Source: Cyathus striatus (Eukaryota > Basidiomycota > Agaricomycetes > Agaricales > Nidulariaceae). From it: a DNA stretch of 64,000 bases. Positions 37,061-48,880 of the stretch are shown here, piece by piece. A model generated the notes under the pieces. It did no database searches. It saw nothing but the letters and a program-made list of their open reading frames with translations, and was not told where the DNA came from. The stretch is from positions 1,240,001 to 1,304,000 of the forward strand of contig JAOVFP010000016.1 in the NCBI GenBank assembly GCA_025738555.1, given 5' to 3'. How positions within the stretch are numbered: the first letter of the stretch is position 1; every line of letters begins with the position of its first letter. Made by a program: the position numbers and the translations under genes.

Positions 37061-37465
37061 AACTAATTACCGTTTTCATATTGCGTGACGTTATGTGTGA
37101 TGTGTCATGTTGCTTTCATAAGTTTGTTCATGACCACTACAGGGCTCCAAAACTTGTGTTCAACGACTGTCTGTTGTAGGTGGGTGTTCAATGTTCATTT
37201 GTGGTTGCATTGTTTTACGACTACTCAATAACATGATAACTATGGCAGGTGCTATTTTATGCTTTCTTTATTAATTAGTTATTGAATTGGTACTGTTGGT
37301 TTGGGTGGCAGCTTGTTCAAGTCAATCATCCTCGGCAAGAAGTTCTGCATTGTGTCCGTGCATGAAGATTGCATTATCGAAGTGTCTAAGCAGCCGAATG
37401 GACTTGCGGCCACTGCTTCTGGATAATGCAACGTATAAATTGAAGAGATGATTATTTTCTATAGA

Positions 37466-37870
37466 CTACACTGCCATGCGCAACTGGCCAGTGACCACAA
37501 TGCTGCCTGACAAGCTATGCCAACCCTTTATCATACTCACAGCATCAACCACCCTGCCATATACAATGTGAATGGACTCGAAATCCAACCGTCCGAATAT
37601 CGACACTGCCTCATCAACGCAACCATAGAAATCAACTTTGAAGCCACCTACTGGCCTACCATCAATGGTGTGCCATGTAATCTCTGCCAGGCCAATCTCA
37701 TTGCCATTAGAACCATCATTCCCCCTCCTGTGAGCATCATAACCCCACCTCTCATAGTAACTTCTTTCCCTCCCCCTCTTCCCATAACCCCTCCTATGAC
37801 GAAACACTCCTCCATCCTTTACAACCAAAACACTTGTACCATCACCACCAAAAATTAGAAACCCAGGCAA
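37466..37870 (-). CDS. hypothetical 134-aa protein
   Basis: Not recognised. The minus-strand frame reads ITWHTIDGRPVGGFKVDFYG and then VSIFGRLDFESIHIVYGRVV, which has the composition of a folded protein, after an arginine/glycine-rich N-terminal third. A 113-codon plus-strand frame overlaps it; I prefer the minus frame by composition only. No introns or motifs fix the start. Confidence 0.35.
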   Translation of the reverse strand: MPGFLIFGGDGTSVLVVKDGGVFRHRRGYGKRGRERSYYERWGYDAHRRGNDGSNGNEIGLAEITWHTIDGRPVGGFKVDFYGCVDEAVSIFGRLDFESIHIVYGRVVDAVSMIKGWHSLSGSIVVTGQLRMAV

Positions 37871-38247
37871 CAGTCAATCACCTAGAACCTTGCCTTCGAT
37901 TTTAAACACGACTCACAATTCAATTATACTTATGTACATTATTTAATAAACATGTATTTGTATTGTTATGTAGCACTTGCAATTAATCAATTTTTCCCCC
38001 TCTCCAAGCAAGGTTCTTGCCGACGCAGGCGGCAATTCCCGAGTAGTCGGATTCTCCAGGTATTCAGTCCAGCTGAGCTAAGTCTCAGCCTCATATTCAT
38101 CTGGCCACATCGTTTCTCTTCATCATCTACCGTTTGCCTGAACGCACAAGGGGTGTTAGCCATTTGGATCATAAAAAGCCCAGGTTTTATGAAAAAGTGA
38201 TCACAAAATCCCTGACTTCCATGATCACTGCTAAAATCTAATGGTAT

Positions 38248-38890
38248 TCATTATTATTAATGAATGTATGAGTGATCAAAGGTGATCATTGGATATTATA
38301 ATAGTGTATGATGGATATTAAAGGGCATATTGACTAATAATGAATACTAATGAATGTGAAAGTGATCATAAGTGATCATAATATGATATAATGGTGTATT
38401 ATAGTGTGTAATGACTACTAGTGAATACTTATGGATGTATAAGTGATCATAAGTGATCATGGTATGTTGTAATAGCATATTATAGTGTGTAATGACTACT
38501 GGTGAATACTAATGGATGTGGAAGTGATCATAAGTGATCATGGTATGTTGTAATAGCATATTATAGTGCGTAATGACTACTGGTGAATACTAATAGATGT
38601 GGAAGTGATCATAAGTGATCATGGTATAGTATAATGGTGTATTATAGTGTGTAGTGACTACTAGTTAATACTAATGAATATGGAAGTGATCATATGTGAT
38701 CATGATATGTTATAATAGTGTTTTATAGTGCATAATGACTACTGGTGAATACTAATGAATGTAGAAGTGATCATAAGTGATCATGGTATGTTATAATAGC
38801 ATATTATTGTGTGTAATGCTTACTAGTTAATACTAATAAATATAAAAGTGATCATAAGTGATCATTGTATAAATAATAGCATATTAATTT
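38248..38890 (+). repeat. 81-bp tandem array, left arm
   Basis: The unit word AATGACTACTGGTGAATACT (with variants) begins at 38329, 38410, 38491, 38572, 38653, 38734 and 38815, exactly 81 bp apart, with a partial unit before. Every unit carries two TGATCA palindromes in GTGATCATAAGTGATCAT. Confidence 0.95.
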
Positions 38891-38904
38891 ATAAATGAAT
38901 ATAG

Positions 38905-39960
38905 GAATATCACATTTTCCCACATGTCACACCTGTCACGCTCCACATATTTGTCACATATGTAGCATTTGTCATACTTGTCACACATGTTGTGTATGTC
39001 ACGTATGTCACACCTGTACGTCACACCTGTCACACCTGTCACGTATGTCACGTATGTCACATATGTTGCATTTGTCATACTTGTCATACTTGTCCCACTT
39101 GTTGTGTATGTCACACATGTCACACCTATCATATTTATCACATATGTCACATGTCTCATGTATGTCACACCTGTCATATTTGTCACGTATGTCACGTATG
39201 TCACACATGTCACACATGTTATGCATGTCACATTTGTCACACTTATGTACGTCACATGTGTCACACGTGTCACAGTATACTTGTCACAGGTGTTGTGTAT
39301 GTCACATATATCACACCTGTACATCACATTTGTCACACCTGTCACGTATGTCACATATGTTGCATTTGTCATACTTGTCACACTTGTTGTATATGTCACA
39401 CATGTCACACCTGTCGTATTTGTCACGTATGTCACATGTGTCACAGTACGAATGTCACGCTCCTTATATTTGTCACACCTGTTGTATATGTCATGTATGT
39501 AGCATTTGTCACACTTGTCACACTTTTTATACATGTCACACCTGTTATGTATGTCATATTTGTCATGCATATCACATTCTTACATGTCATACTTGTCAGA
39601 TTCATCACACTTGTCATGCATATCACATTTATCTTACATGTCACACTTGTCAGATTCGTCACACTCGTCACATATGTCACACATTTTACTGCTGGTCATA
39701 TATATCACACTTATTACTCTCATCTGTCACAAATGTCATGCTTTCCACATCTGTCACCCTTTTTTTTGTCTGTTATACCTGTCACACTCTTCAAGCATTA
39801 TTCATATAACACTTATCATATTTTACATATTTGTCACATTCCTTACATATTTGTCACATTTTCCATGTCTGTTATATCTGTCATATATTTTCTCTTATTT
39901 TGTTGCACTTTTCTTACATGTCACATTTTTCAGTTATATTACACATCATACTTCTATAAA
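38905..39960 (+). repeat. 9-bp minisatellite, left arm
   Basis: Tandem variants of TGTCACAYN (for example TGTCACACC, TGTCATACT, TGTCACGTA). Because nine is a multiple of three, all frames stay open and give false proteins rich in CHTCHTC, MSHLSH or VTYVTY. It decays beyond about 39700. Confidence 0.93.
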
Positions 39961-40750
39961 TATTACATACATTACAAATTGAAGATTCTATTTCATTCCC
40001 CTACTTCAAACCTGTTTTGGTGAACACATCTTTAGTGTACCAACCTTAAGTATTAAAATAGAAACATATGACTTGCTATAATATATCTGAACACAAAGAA
40101 CTGCATTGTACACAGCATACAAGTTGAAGTCAATGATCCTTATGTTTCTGATCTTTGTCAAAGCTCACATCAGTATTTAGACACTCATACAGTTACATGT
40201 GTAATAATTGTCCCAAGAATCTCATGTCAAATATAACATATATGACACTATGCCATCTGCAATTAGTTTGAAATTGTCAAGGTTGATAGCCTTCACTGAG
40301 TTATGGGAATTATAAATTTTAAGCACTCACATGATTATTACATTTAACTACTTGTTTTATTTAAGTCTTAGATGAGAGTAAGCTGAGAGTCAGTTGAGAC
40401 ATCTGTGAGAATGATACATACAACAGCTGGTTATATAGCAGTTCTTGCTTATGAATAGATAAGTACTAGTAGGACATGAAAACAGTATCATATTGACATC
40501 AAGACTTGAGACATTAGAAAGTTATAAGTTTTAACAATAACATGGAACCATAGTAGATGACATGAAAAAAAAACACAATTGAACTAAACATGAAGTGAGA
40601 CAAAAAGATAAGAGATGTAATAGTGGGAAGGTAGTATACAGTTAGTACTATATGATATATGAGAAAAGATGTGATGGATGTGGTGAATAGGGAAAGTGTG
40701 AAATGTGCAACTTGTCAGGAAAGTTGCAACAGGTGGCAGGAAAGGTACAA

Positions 40751-40981
40751 TGTTAGATATTCTGGGTTGTACAGCCTCTGATTCAGGCCTTGGTAGGACT
40801 TTGATTGATAACTCTAGTATATAAACCCCTTGTAATTTGATAGTTGACCACAAGTTTCCTCCTATTTGTATTTGTGTCTGTGTCTGTGTCTGTGTCTGTG
40901 TCTGTGTCTGAGCTTTTCATCTCTTATCACCCCCCTCTCTCCTAACCTACCCCCCTTCATTATTTGTTGCTTCAGACAACA
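40751..40981 (+). mobile_element. candidate LTR with primer-binding site, in the foldback loop
   Basis: The 231-bp sequence begins TGTTAG and ends ACAACA, has a TATA box (AGTATATAAACCCC, near 40817) and is followed one base later by TTGGTGGCAGAAATGG, which resembles primer-binding sites of fungal LTR retroelements. No second LTR or gag-pol is seen, so it would be a captured fragment. Confidence 0.45.
40874..40910. repeat. GTGTCT microsatellite, six units
   Basis: Six perfect GTGTCT units within the candidate LTR. Confidence 0.95.
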
Positions 40982-41049
40982 ATTGGTGGCAGAAATGGTG
41001 TGATGGGTAGCAGGAAAAGAAAAGCACAGTATGTGGTAATATAGGGGGA

Positions 41050-41760
41050 CATATGTGACAAGTGGTAAAATTTGTGACAGATGTAATCTGTATGGCAAGT
41101 AAATTTACTTGTGAGATCAATATGCTAACAATGATATGTGGGAAAGGTGTAAATGTAAAGCATAACAAGTGTGATATGGGTGCAAGTGTAACATACAGGA
41201 AAGGAATGACAAATACAGAAAATGTGACATTTGTAACTTATAGGGAAGGGGTGACATTTGTGACAGATGGGACTGATAAGTGAAATGTATGTGACAAGTA
41301 GTAAAATATGTGACATATGTGACGAGCGTGACAGGTGTGACGAATCTGACAAGCATGATATGTAAGAATGTGATATGCATGATAAATGTGACATACATAA
41401 CAGGTGTGACATGTATAAAAAGTGTGACAAGTGTGACAAATATGAGGAGCGTGACATTCGTACTGTGACACCGTGTGACATATGTGACAAATACGACAGG
41501 TGTGACAGGTGTGACATATATGAGATGTGTGACATATGTGATAAATATGATAGGTGTGACATGTGTGACATACACAACAAGTGGGACAAGTATGACAAGT
41601 ATGACAAATGCAACATATGTGACATACGTGACATACGTGACAGGTGTGACAGGTGTGACGTACAGGTGTGACATACGTGACATACACAACATGTGTGACA
41701 AGTATGACAAATGCTACATATGTGACAAATATGTGGAGCGTGACAGGTGTGACATGTGGG
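41050..41760 (-). repeat. 9-bp minisatellite, right arm
   Basis: Reverse complement of the left-arm array (GTGACAAGT, GTGACATAC units). It is shorter than the left, by internal deletions toward the loop. Confidence 0.93.
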
Positions 41761-41788
41761 AAAATGTGATATTCCTATATTCATTTAT

Positions 41789-42431
41789 AAATTAATATGC
41801 TATTATTTATACAATGATCACTTATGATCACTTTTATATTTATTAGTATTAACTAGTAAGCATTACACACAATAATATGCTATTATAACATACCATGATC
41901 ACTTATGATCACTTCTACATTCATTAGTATTCACCAGTAGTCATTATGCACTATAAAACACTATTATAACATATCATGATCACATATGATCACTTCCATA
42001 TTCATTAGTATTAACTAGTAGTCACTACACACTATAATACACCATTATACTATACCATGATCACTTATGATCACTTCCACATCTATTAGTATTCACCAGT
42101 AGTCATTACGCACTATAATATGCTATTACAACATACCATGATCACTTATGATCACTTCCACATCCATTAGTATTCACCAGTAGTCATTACACACTATAAT
42201 ATGCTATTACAACATACCATGATCACTTATGATCACTTATACATCCATAAGTATTCACTAGTAGTCATTACACACTATAATACACCATTATATCATATTA
42301 TGATCACTTATGATCACTTTCACATTCATTAGTATTCATTATTAGTCAATATGCCCTTTAATATCCATCATACACTATTATAATATCCAATGATCACCTT
42401 TGATCACTCATACATTCATTAATAATAATGA
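41789..42431 (-). repeat. 81-bp tandem array, right arm
   Basis: Mirror image of 38248-38890, with the same order of unit variants, so the arms were copied as a whole rather than amplified independently. Confidence 0.93.
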
Positions 42432-42554
42432 ATACCATTAGATTTTAGCAGTGATCATGGAAGTCAGGGATTTTGTGATCACTTTTTCATAAAACCTGGG
42501 CTTTTTATGATCCAAATTGGCTGACACTTATGGACTGGGCACCAACTGATGGAG

Positions 42555-43200
42555 ATAAATAGTGTTATTCCCAAGTTATTCCATGTAAAATATTTCGTCA
42601 GAGATAACTGTTAAACATTAAATGTTTGAAGTACCTATATTTCAAGATGAAAAGACGCTGCCATCATTGACCCAAACACACGATGGGAATACCCAAACGT
42701 GCGGCAGAGAGAATTTATTCCCTTCCACAAAAATCATCCCCATCACATTTGGGGTTAAAGTAGCAGACCGACGAGAGTCGAAGAGGTCTTTACATAAGAA
42801 TGTTCAAGCGCTCAATATCAATACTTACTCACTAGTTAGTCTCCCGTACTTAGTCAGACTATATGTCTCTATTTGGTTCTTTCATTTGTATCGACACACA
42901 TGCTGTAGCACTCATCCTCAGAGTCATTACCTAATGCCCATCGACACCACTGACTGTCAGACATTCATAGTACTGGTCGTGTTTTTCATACCCCGTGTTG
43001 GAGGCTCTGGCGTCGTATGGGTGGTCCCGTCTTCGTTTGGTGTCCCTGTGTCGTCTCAGGTCTCAGATCTTGACATTCGTCATCCAAACTATCGTTTCAC
43101 TCGATGGAGGGCTAGTACACAGACACCACTGACCTTCTGTTTATAGTGGGTGCTCAGATACTGATACATCATGCATCATGTCCCACCTCATGTTCTTGAT
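42555..43200 (+). repeat. dispersed repeat R1, copy at 42.6 kb
   Basis: Matches 59555-59975: GATAACTGTTAAACATTAAA, then TTTGAAGTACCTAT, then TCATCCAAAC and CAGACACCACTGACCTT. It includes the palindrome TGGGAATACCCA at 42684-42695. No intact gene is seen in either copy. Confidence 0.7.
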
Positions 43201-43239
43201 ACCTCGCATTGGAGACCACAGCATTGTATGGGTGCTCTT

Positions 43240-43580
43240 GTCTCTCCCTTGGTGATGTTGATGAAGCAGGAGAGAACTTCCTTCAAGATGCTCTTCCTTT
43301 ATCAGAGGCTATACCAGCGAGCATCGGTAGAAGGAGAGATTTGCGGGGGAAAAGTACTCGAAATTCTCGACACTCCCCTTCAAATCAAGTAGAGAAGTTC
43401 GAGGCAAAAAGGACATGGATGTCCTAGCTGGAAAAGCCATCAAGGGAAAGGCTGGTGCAGTAAAATAAGCGGGGTATCTCTTCATGATGGAGAGACTGTG
43501 GCTGAGGGCCTTAGTGGTAAGAACCTCTATATCTCCCATTTGGACTTCCATTCTTTGATCTAAAAATATGTGTAGCCAGT
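43240..43580 (+). pseudogene. truncated copy of the exon repeated at 60.8 and 61.5 kb
   Basis: GATGTTGATGAAGCAGGAGA followed by the equivalent of the EAIPAS block and the KAKAGAVK block (here GKAGAVK then TAA at about 43466), and the same intron tail CATTCTTTGATCTAAAAATA. It follows repeat R1 exactly as the 60-kb gene follows its R1 copy, so the two loci were duplicated together. Confidence 0.6.
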
Positions 43581-46500
43581 CATCATCTTGTCTGTGTACG
43601 TGGTGTTGTGTCGCGCCAATGCGCTATAGAGGTTAGTGGCGATCGCGATGCATACTACCGCTCAGAACAACTACTGTTCGCAAGATACCTCAAAGGAAGC
43701 TTGGGGGTGGTTTTATGCCTGGGTATTCTCGTAGATGATAGGATTCCTATATTGTAGTTGTGCCTGGACGAAGTACTCTTTCGAGCATGAGTGCCAAAAC
43801 CACCCTCCTCCCTACCACTAGCATCAAAAAGGCCATCCAACATCCCACCAGCCCTCTGTGCATTCGCAAAATGCATACCCCTGCTCTCATTCTCCCCACC
43901 CCATACCTTGGCAAACACCTACCATTCTGAGGCTCACAGCGCTGAGATCCCACTCACGCTCATGTGGATGAGGAACCCCAGTTTGAAGCCAAACGAGAAG
44001 ATGAAGACTGTTGCGTTGGCGTTTTGGGAGGGGAGGTTTCACTTCAACCGCCATTGGTCAAGGAGCTGGCGAGTTGGTTGGAAAATAAGCTCGTTGTTTG
44101 CATGAAGGCAGGATTAAACAATGACGTGCAAACAAAGTCGGCTTAACTCCCTTCGACTTCTCTCAATCCTTCCTGCTTGGACAACAATCATGTCTACTGC
44201 CACTGTCCTCGGCAGTGGTCCCACTCAAGAGATTTTACACACTTCGTTAGTTTTATTGATGTCTCCTCATGCATTGGCTGTACAGAGTTGAGCTCAATCC
44301 CTTCAAGATGCTCTCTTATCAACTTTTGATGGCTTTACTGGAGGCAGCAGCTATTTTCGGTATTCGGTAAGTCAGTTTGCCTGCTCCCGCTAGCGCTCAA
44401 TACTCAATTATCTAGTATAGTATGCTTCACATCATTATCACCTGTGACGCGCATCACAGACTATGGCCTGCATAACAATTTCATATACCGACACCATCCT
44501 TGGCAGGGATCTCACTCAAGATATTTTATGCATTTCATTAGTTCTCTGTTCGATCAGCATGGCCTATCGTCTCGTATCAGAACTCTGGATTTAATCGTGA
44601 AAATCCTGCTGCTATTCAATTTCGCACGCTAATACTTAGTGCACCCGACCTTATAATTTGTCCTTAACACGATGAAGCATACAAATGACGATACATATCT
44701 TCGGATTCCCGTCTTGGCCACCCGTAAACCAACCTACTGTCCTGATCAATTCTGAGATGTTAGTATTCGTCATTCACCAACTCTCCGTCTGTCCTTGTGC
44801 TCGAGCTAGATGCCAGGTTGCACGCCGAGCAAAGATCTTCAGATGATCAGTATGCCTCTTCACCTCTTCAGCAGAGATATTATTTGCCGCTGCATCTATT
44901 ATTATGATGACCCTTCGCTCCCTGCTGACGGAAAGACAAACCTCAGGTTTCGTCAACTCCCCCATATCTCCTTCCACCCCATATACCCCCAAACACCCTC
45001 ATCACTCACCAATTTCTCCTGCCCACCGACGCCAATTCCACCACCCGCAAGGCTCTGCCCCATGACTCATCTGATTGTTGGTTTTTGAATACCTGTTGTA
45101 CGAGGGTTTAAGTGCTGGAAGAGAATGAGGAGGGAGGAAGTAAGAGAAAGGGAGATGAGGAAAACGAGTCAAGCTTATACTGCCCTGAAGGTTACGAAGG
45201 CTCTAACATAACACATACAACCACAATACACACAGGCGTGAACCTATGCAAGTGTTCAAGGCAGGGCCCCGTCTAGCCGCAGTGAACAAAGGCACAAAGC
45301 CCACCTATGAGCGAGGGAGAGGGAGAGGAAGCTATAGACAGGTGAGGATGGTTGGCTGGAAGCCAGCAAAGCTCCAACGGGAGCAGGTATTTTATATGGC
45401 TGTATGAAAAAGGAAGGGAAGTAAGCATGCTGCTTGGACAAGCCAACAACACAAACACAGGACATACCGGCTGTCCTCTAGACCTCCATTTCGCAATTCG
45501 CTGTATGCATTCCATGTATGGCCATGTCTGCACAGAGCTGTAGGCCTTGCAGCCTCTATACATACTGGAGCTATGGCATGTTTCTCGAATTGAATCATGA
45601 TGCTGGACATAGGAATGGACAACGCACATCAGGTGCAAGTGGTTGGCGATCATACGGTTTTGAAGCGGGTCTCATCCAGAACAGGTGGGTATGGAGAGGG
45701 AAGTGGGCTCAACCTGAATCCCATACCTGGATGCTGGGGGCAAATATCCCACTGCAGTCACCGATCAAGTCGATGCTCCTACTGCTCACCACCCACCTTC
45801 CAATACCCAAAGTGCCACAGACCCCCGCAAGCCTCCCCTTGCCCTCAAGCAATGTAACCTCCCAATCAACTACTTCAACCACCGCTGGTTGAGGCGCTGG
45901 CGAGTTGGCTGTGGAACGTCGACTATGGTTTGGCGAAGTATTCACGAAGGGAGAGGTGGGCAGGAGAAGTGTTACGTGTTGCAAAGAAGCTCGTTATTTG
46001 CGTGAAGGCGAGATGGTAAACGACGACGCACGCAAACAAAGTTGCTCAACTCTGAATCACTTTCGTCAATCCTGACCCAACAACTTCAACCACTCTCAAT
46101 CCAGCTCCACCTACCGCGGCAGCTACCAGCAATGCTTGTACATTTTGCTTGTAACATTCCTGTTGGAGCACGAGCCCGAATCATACTCGCCATACGCCAG
46201 TACTTGGCATCTGCATTTGTTTTTGTGCCGAATGTTGTCGTCGAGTGAGTTCTGCGCTCGTATTCCTGACTCTAACCACTGAAAGTGATATATGTCATAG
46301 GACCGTTACTTACGGTTGCAACTACACAAGAGTTGAATTAGCATTTCTTGATGCCAGATACTCGCATCTGTTCTCGACTGTACTCTATGTATAGCCATAA
46401 GTGGTGAATCACAAGTAGTAGTGGTAAGCAATTGGATCTTTTAATGTTGTTTTTCCTCTGATGACCGCTGTGAAGAATCTTATGTATAGTACTACACTTG

Positions 46501-47700
46501 AAAGTATGGTGAAATGTTATCATCATTTGAAGTCTCTAGAATAGTGAGACTTGTTCTTATTGACTGAGTCCGACTCGTCAAGTCCCAGTTCCATGCAAAT
46601 TGAGTCGTATGCTATAGCTGTGAATGCGTCTCGGATGGCATCACATATGTGTCAATCGGACCACTGGATATTGTGCTACATTCATCTCTTCCTCTCTCCG
46701 TTTCTTGGTTTCCTCCATCGCATTCCTATGTATTGAGCTATCGTCTCATAGAGTAGGCTAGCCGCTCCCCTCATGTATACGTGTCCAATGACACTTCAAG
46801 CGTGCTAAATGACCTACTGCAGCTTACACCGTGCTAGTCTCCTCTTTGATCTCCTATCCATTACAATTGCATATGCCTGTACCGTCCTTGGCAGGGGGGC
46901 TGTTAGGCAATTTGTTTTGAAGACTTTGGCTAAAGGATAATGCTAATTACAGTATGTCCATTGATATTGTGTTCTGAAATGCAATTGTTTATGCGTCATT
47001 CGCAGCTTATTCATATGGGATTAGGCTCCCACTGCCTTACTGATATGTTTTATAATACCCATACCTGTCGCTCTCCTTGTGCCGTGTGCACACAGAGTAT
47101 AAGTAGAGTGTTTAATGGGTGGATTGCGGTGCCTGGGCATCGCTGGAGTAGTTTCTCGGTCATTGAGGTCAAGAGCAAGCAGCAAGGCCCTTCACAAAAC
47201 TTCTCTTATCGCCTATCCTCCAGCAACAATGAAGCACGAGAATCTTTCCATTAGCGTGCAAATACACAGCTTAGCCTTTCTATCGTTCTTGCCTTACCAG
47301 TGGAACCATCTTTGAGCAATGTCATTACTCTTCACTTGCAACGCACCCGCTGGAGCTCATGCTCAAACATTGCATGTTGTACATTTTTACATGGCATATG
47401 TTCGCGTTTTCGTACCTGTTGCAGTCATTGAGTGAGTTCTGCACCTGTATTTCTGTCTGTAAACGCTCAAAGTAGCCTTACGTCCCAGGACCATTACATA
47501 TGGTCACAAATGTGCAAGAGTGGAAGTAGTGTTCCTCAATGCAGGGTATTCCCATATATTTTTCAACCATAATCTATGTATCAAAATAGTGAATCGTGTG
47601 TAGTACTGGTAAGCAACTAATTTTTATATTATTTTCTTTCTGACGTCCATTCTTCATGAAGAATTTACTATATAGTAGTTACACTCGAACATACTATGAA
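43581..47700. repeat. mosaic of degenerate dispersed repeats, no intact gene
   Basis: Recurring pieces: (i) AAGCTCGTTGTTTGCATGAA and TGCAAACAAAGT, at 44086-44140, 45985-46040, 48925-48985 and 56210-56265; (ii) TGCTTGTACATTTTGCTTGT and a following CCAGTACTTGG, at 46130-46210, 47365-47430 and 49047-49125; (iii) CTCTATGT-TAG plus GTGGTGGATCACAAGTAG-type sequence, at 46380, 47570, 49300 and 50075. Short frames here carry no motifs. Confidence 0.6.
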
Positions 47701-47739
47701 TATGATATGGCTGCGTGCCTCTGGACATGGTAGGACATA

Positions 47740-48880
47740 AATCCCCAAGTTCGCTCTTAACTCATTCACCTTCCTCGCGGGCATCGGTGCCCAGCAAGGA
47801 GGCAAACAGACAGCCGAAACCCACCCTGCACCTCCCTGGCAAAAATGAAAAGGCTTGGGACGTACAACCCAGTCTGCAGGTGCCTCCAACAGGCATTGGC
47901 TTCATACCACCAACTGCTACACAAACACCTATAGTATCACCACCAGTGGTAACGCTCGGGTTTGTCACTGCTAGTGCGAACAAGAACATTGGTTCACCCA
48001 TCTACCTTCTTAACTCGCCCACTGAGTATGAGGTTTTCAAGCTCCTGAACCAAGAGTCTTCCTTGCGGTCTCAACGGAGTACTGTACATCTATGACATGG
48101 ACACTAATGGTTGTGGCGAAGAACCCAGGCTAGTGCCAGCTACTACGACTCGTAGTACCCTCATGATGTCAAGTTCATTAACAAAGTTCATTTTCTAAAT
48201 CCATACGTTACTATAATCATGCTTACTTTCATGCACTAGGCTGGCTGTAGAGTGACTCGACTTACCCACCCAGCCTAACACTGGAACCGAAAGTTTCGGT
48301 GTCGCTGTAGTGAGATGGATGCTTGGGAGGCCAACAACGAAGCGGCTGCATTCGCCACCCGCCCTTGTACAGTCAAAGATCTCATGAGGTACAGTGGTGC
48401 CGACTCTGACTGCACCAACAGTGTTTGGGGACCCAACGGTTGTGACTTCAACTCCTTCCATATGGGAGACCAGACCTTCTACGGAAACGGTCTCACTGTT
48501 CACGCAATTTCTCACTGACAATAGCAGTACCACGAAAACATTCAGGATGGTAAGGTTTTCAAGAACTGCAAGACCAACATCGCTGAAATGACTACATACG
48601 ACTCCGTTACCAAGGACTTCTGTGACACATAAAAGGCTTCCTTAAACGACGCCCGCAACTTCCAGAACAAGGGTGGACTTACCAACATGGGAGAAAGACT
48701 ATGGCCAATGGATGATTTGGGTCCTGAGTATCTGGGATGACCATGCAGCGAACATGCTCTGGCCACCAACTCCGGTATCCTTCATGGAAGTTGCCCCATA
48801 CACTATGGTGTTTCCAGCGAGATCGAGTTACCTGAGGTTTGGAGGAAACAAACTGAATGGATCAATGTGGACTGCAAAGT
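47740..48880 (+). pseudogene. cel7 (relic): GH7 cellobiohydrolase pseudogene
   Basis: Glycoside hydrolase family 7 enzymes release cellobiose from cellulose chain ends and are secreted by wood and litter decayers. This relic keeps, in order: a signal-peptide-like FALNSFTFLAGIGAQQ, KQTAETHPAPPWQ (mature N-terminus), VTLGFVTASANKNIGS, PTEYEVFKLLNQE, LPCGLNGVLYIYDMD, YYDS-stop-YPHDVKFIN, the catalytic EMDAWEANNEAAAF with the E-x-D-x-x-E residues intact (from 48312), GCDFNSFHMGDQTFYGNGLT, VLSIWDDHAANMLW and HYGVSSEIELPEV. It is interrupted by at least TAG at 48153-48155, TAA at 48630-48632, several frame changes and missing blocks, so it is dead. Repeats of the 46-50 kb family flank both sides. 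Confidence 0.88.

Larger units (their letters stand above)
38153..42527. mobile_element. foldback-like element with arms of more than 1 kb
   Basis: The outer ends match as an inverted repeat from 38153 inward and 42527 inward (GTGT[T/C]AGCC, then CATAAAAAGCCCAGGTTTTA). Mirror positions sum to 80,679 at many points from 38178 to at least 38992, so there is no net insertion or deletion over 800 bp. Sequence looks almost identical across that span. From the outside in, each arm holds a unique terminal 95 bp, an 81-bp tandem array and a 9-bp minisatellite that decays toward the centre. The loop (about 39960-41040) is unlike the arms and contains an LTR-like sequence. Arms built of tandem subrepeats are the hallmark of Foldback (FB) elements. 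No target duplication is obvious. Confidence 0.85.

Noticed and set aside
32600..37100. CACTA-type termini around the transposase
   Set aside because: I could not find a matching CACTA/CACTG inverted pair with a 3-bp duplication; the element limits stay undefined.
37517..37858. 113-codon plus-strand frame
   Set aside because: It overlaps the minus-strand 134-codon frame, whose composition looks more protein-like; the plus frame is rich in isoleucine, threonine and proline without motif.
38248..38890. Regular repeats that could be taken for a CRISPR array
   Set aside because: The units are contiguous 81-bp copies without unique spacers, and the genome is fungal.
38895..40023. Long plus-strand frames rich in CHTCHTC, resembling zinc-binding proteins (and mirror frames at 41117-41784)
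   Set aside because: They arise from a 9-bp tandem repeat, which keeps every frame on both strands open; the cysteine-histidine pattern is an artefact of the unit.
45256..45984. Several overlapping frames on both strands
   Set aside because: No motif or family resemblance, and the area is made of degenerate dispersed repeats.
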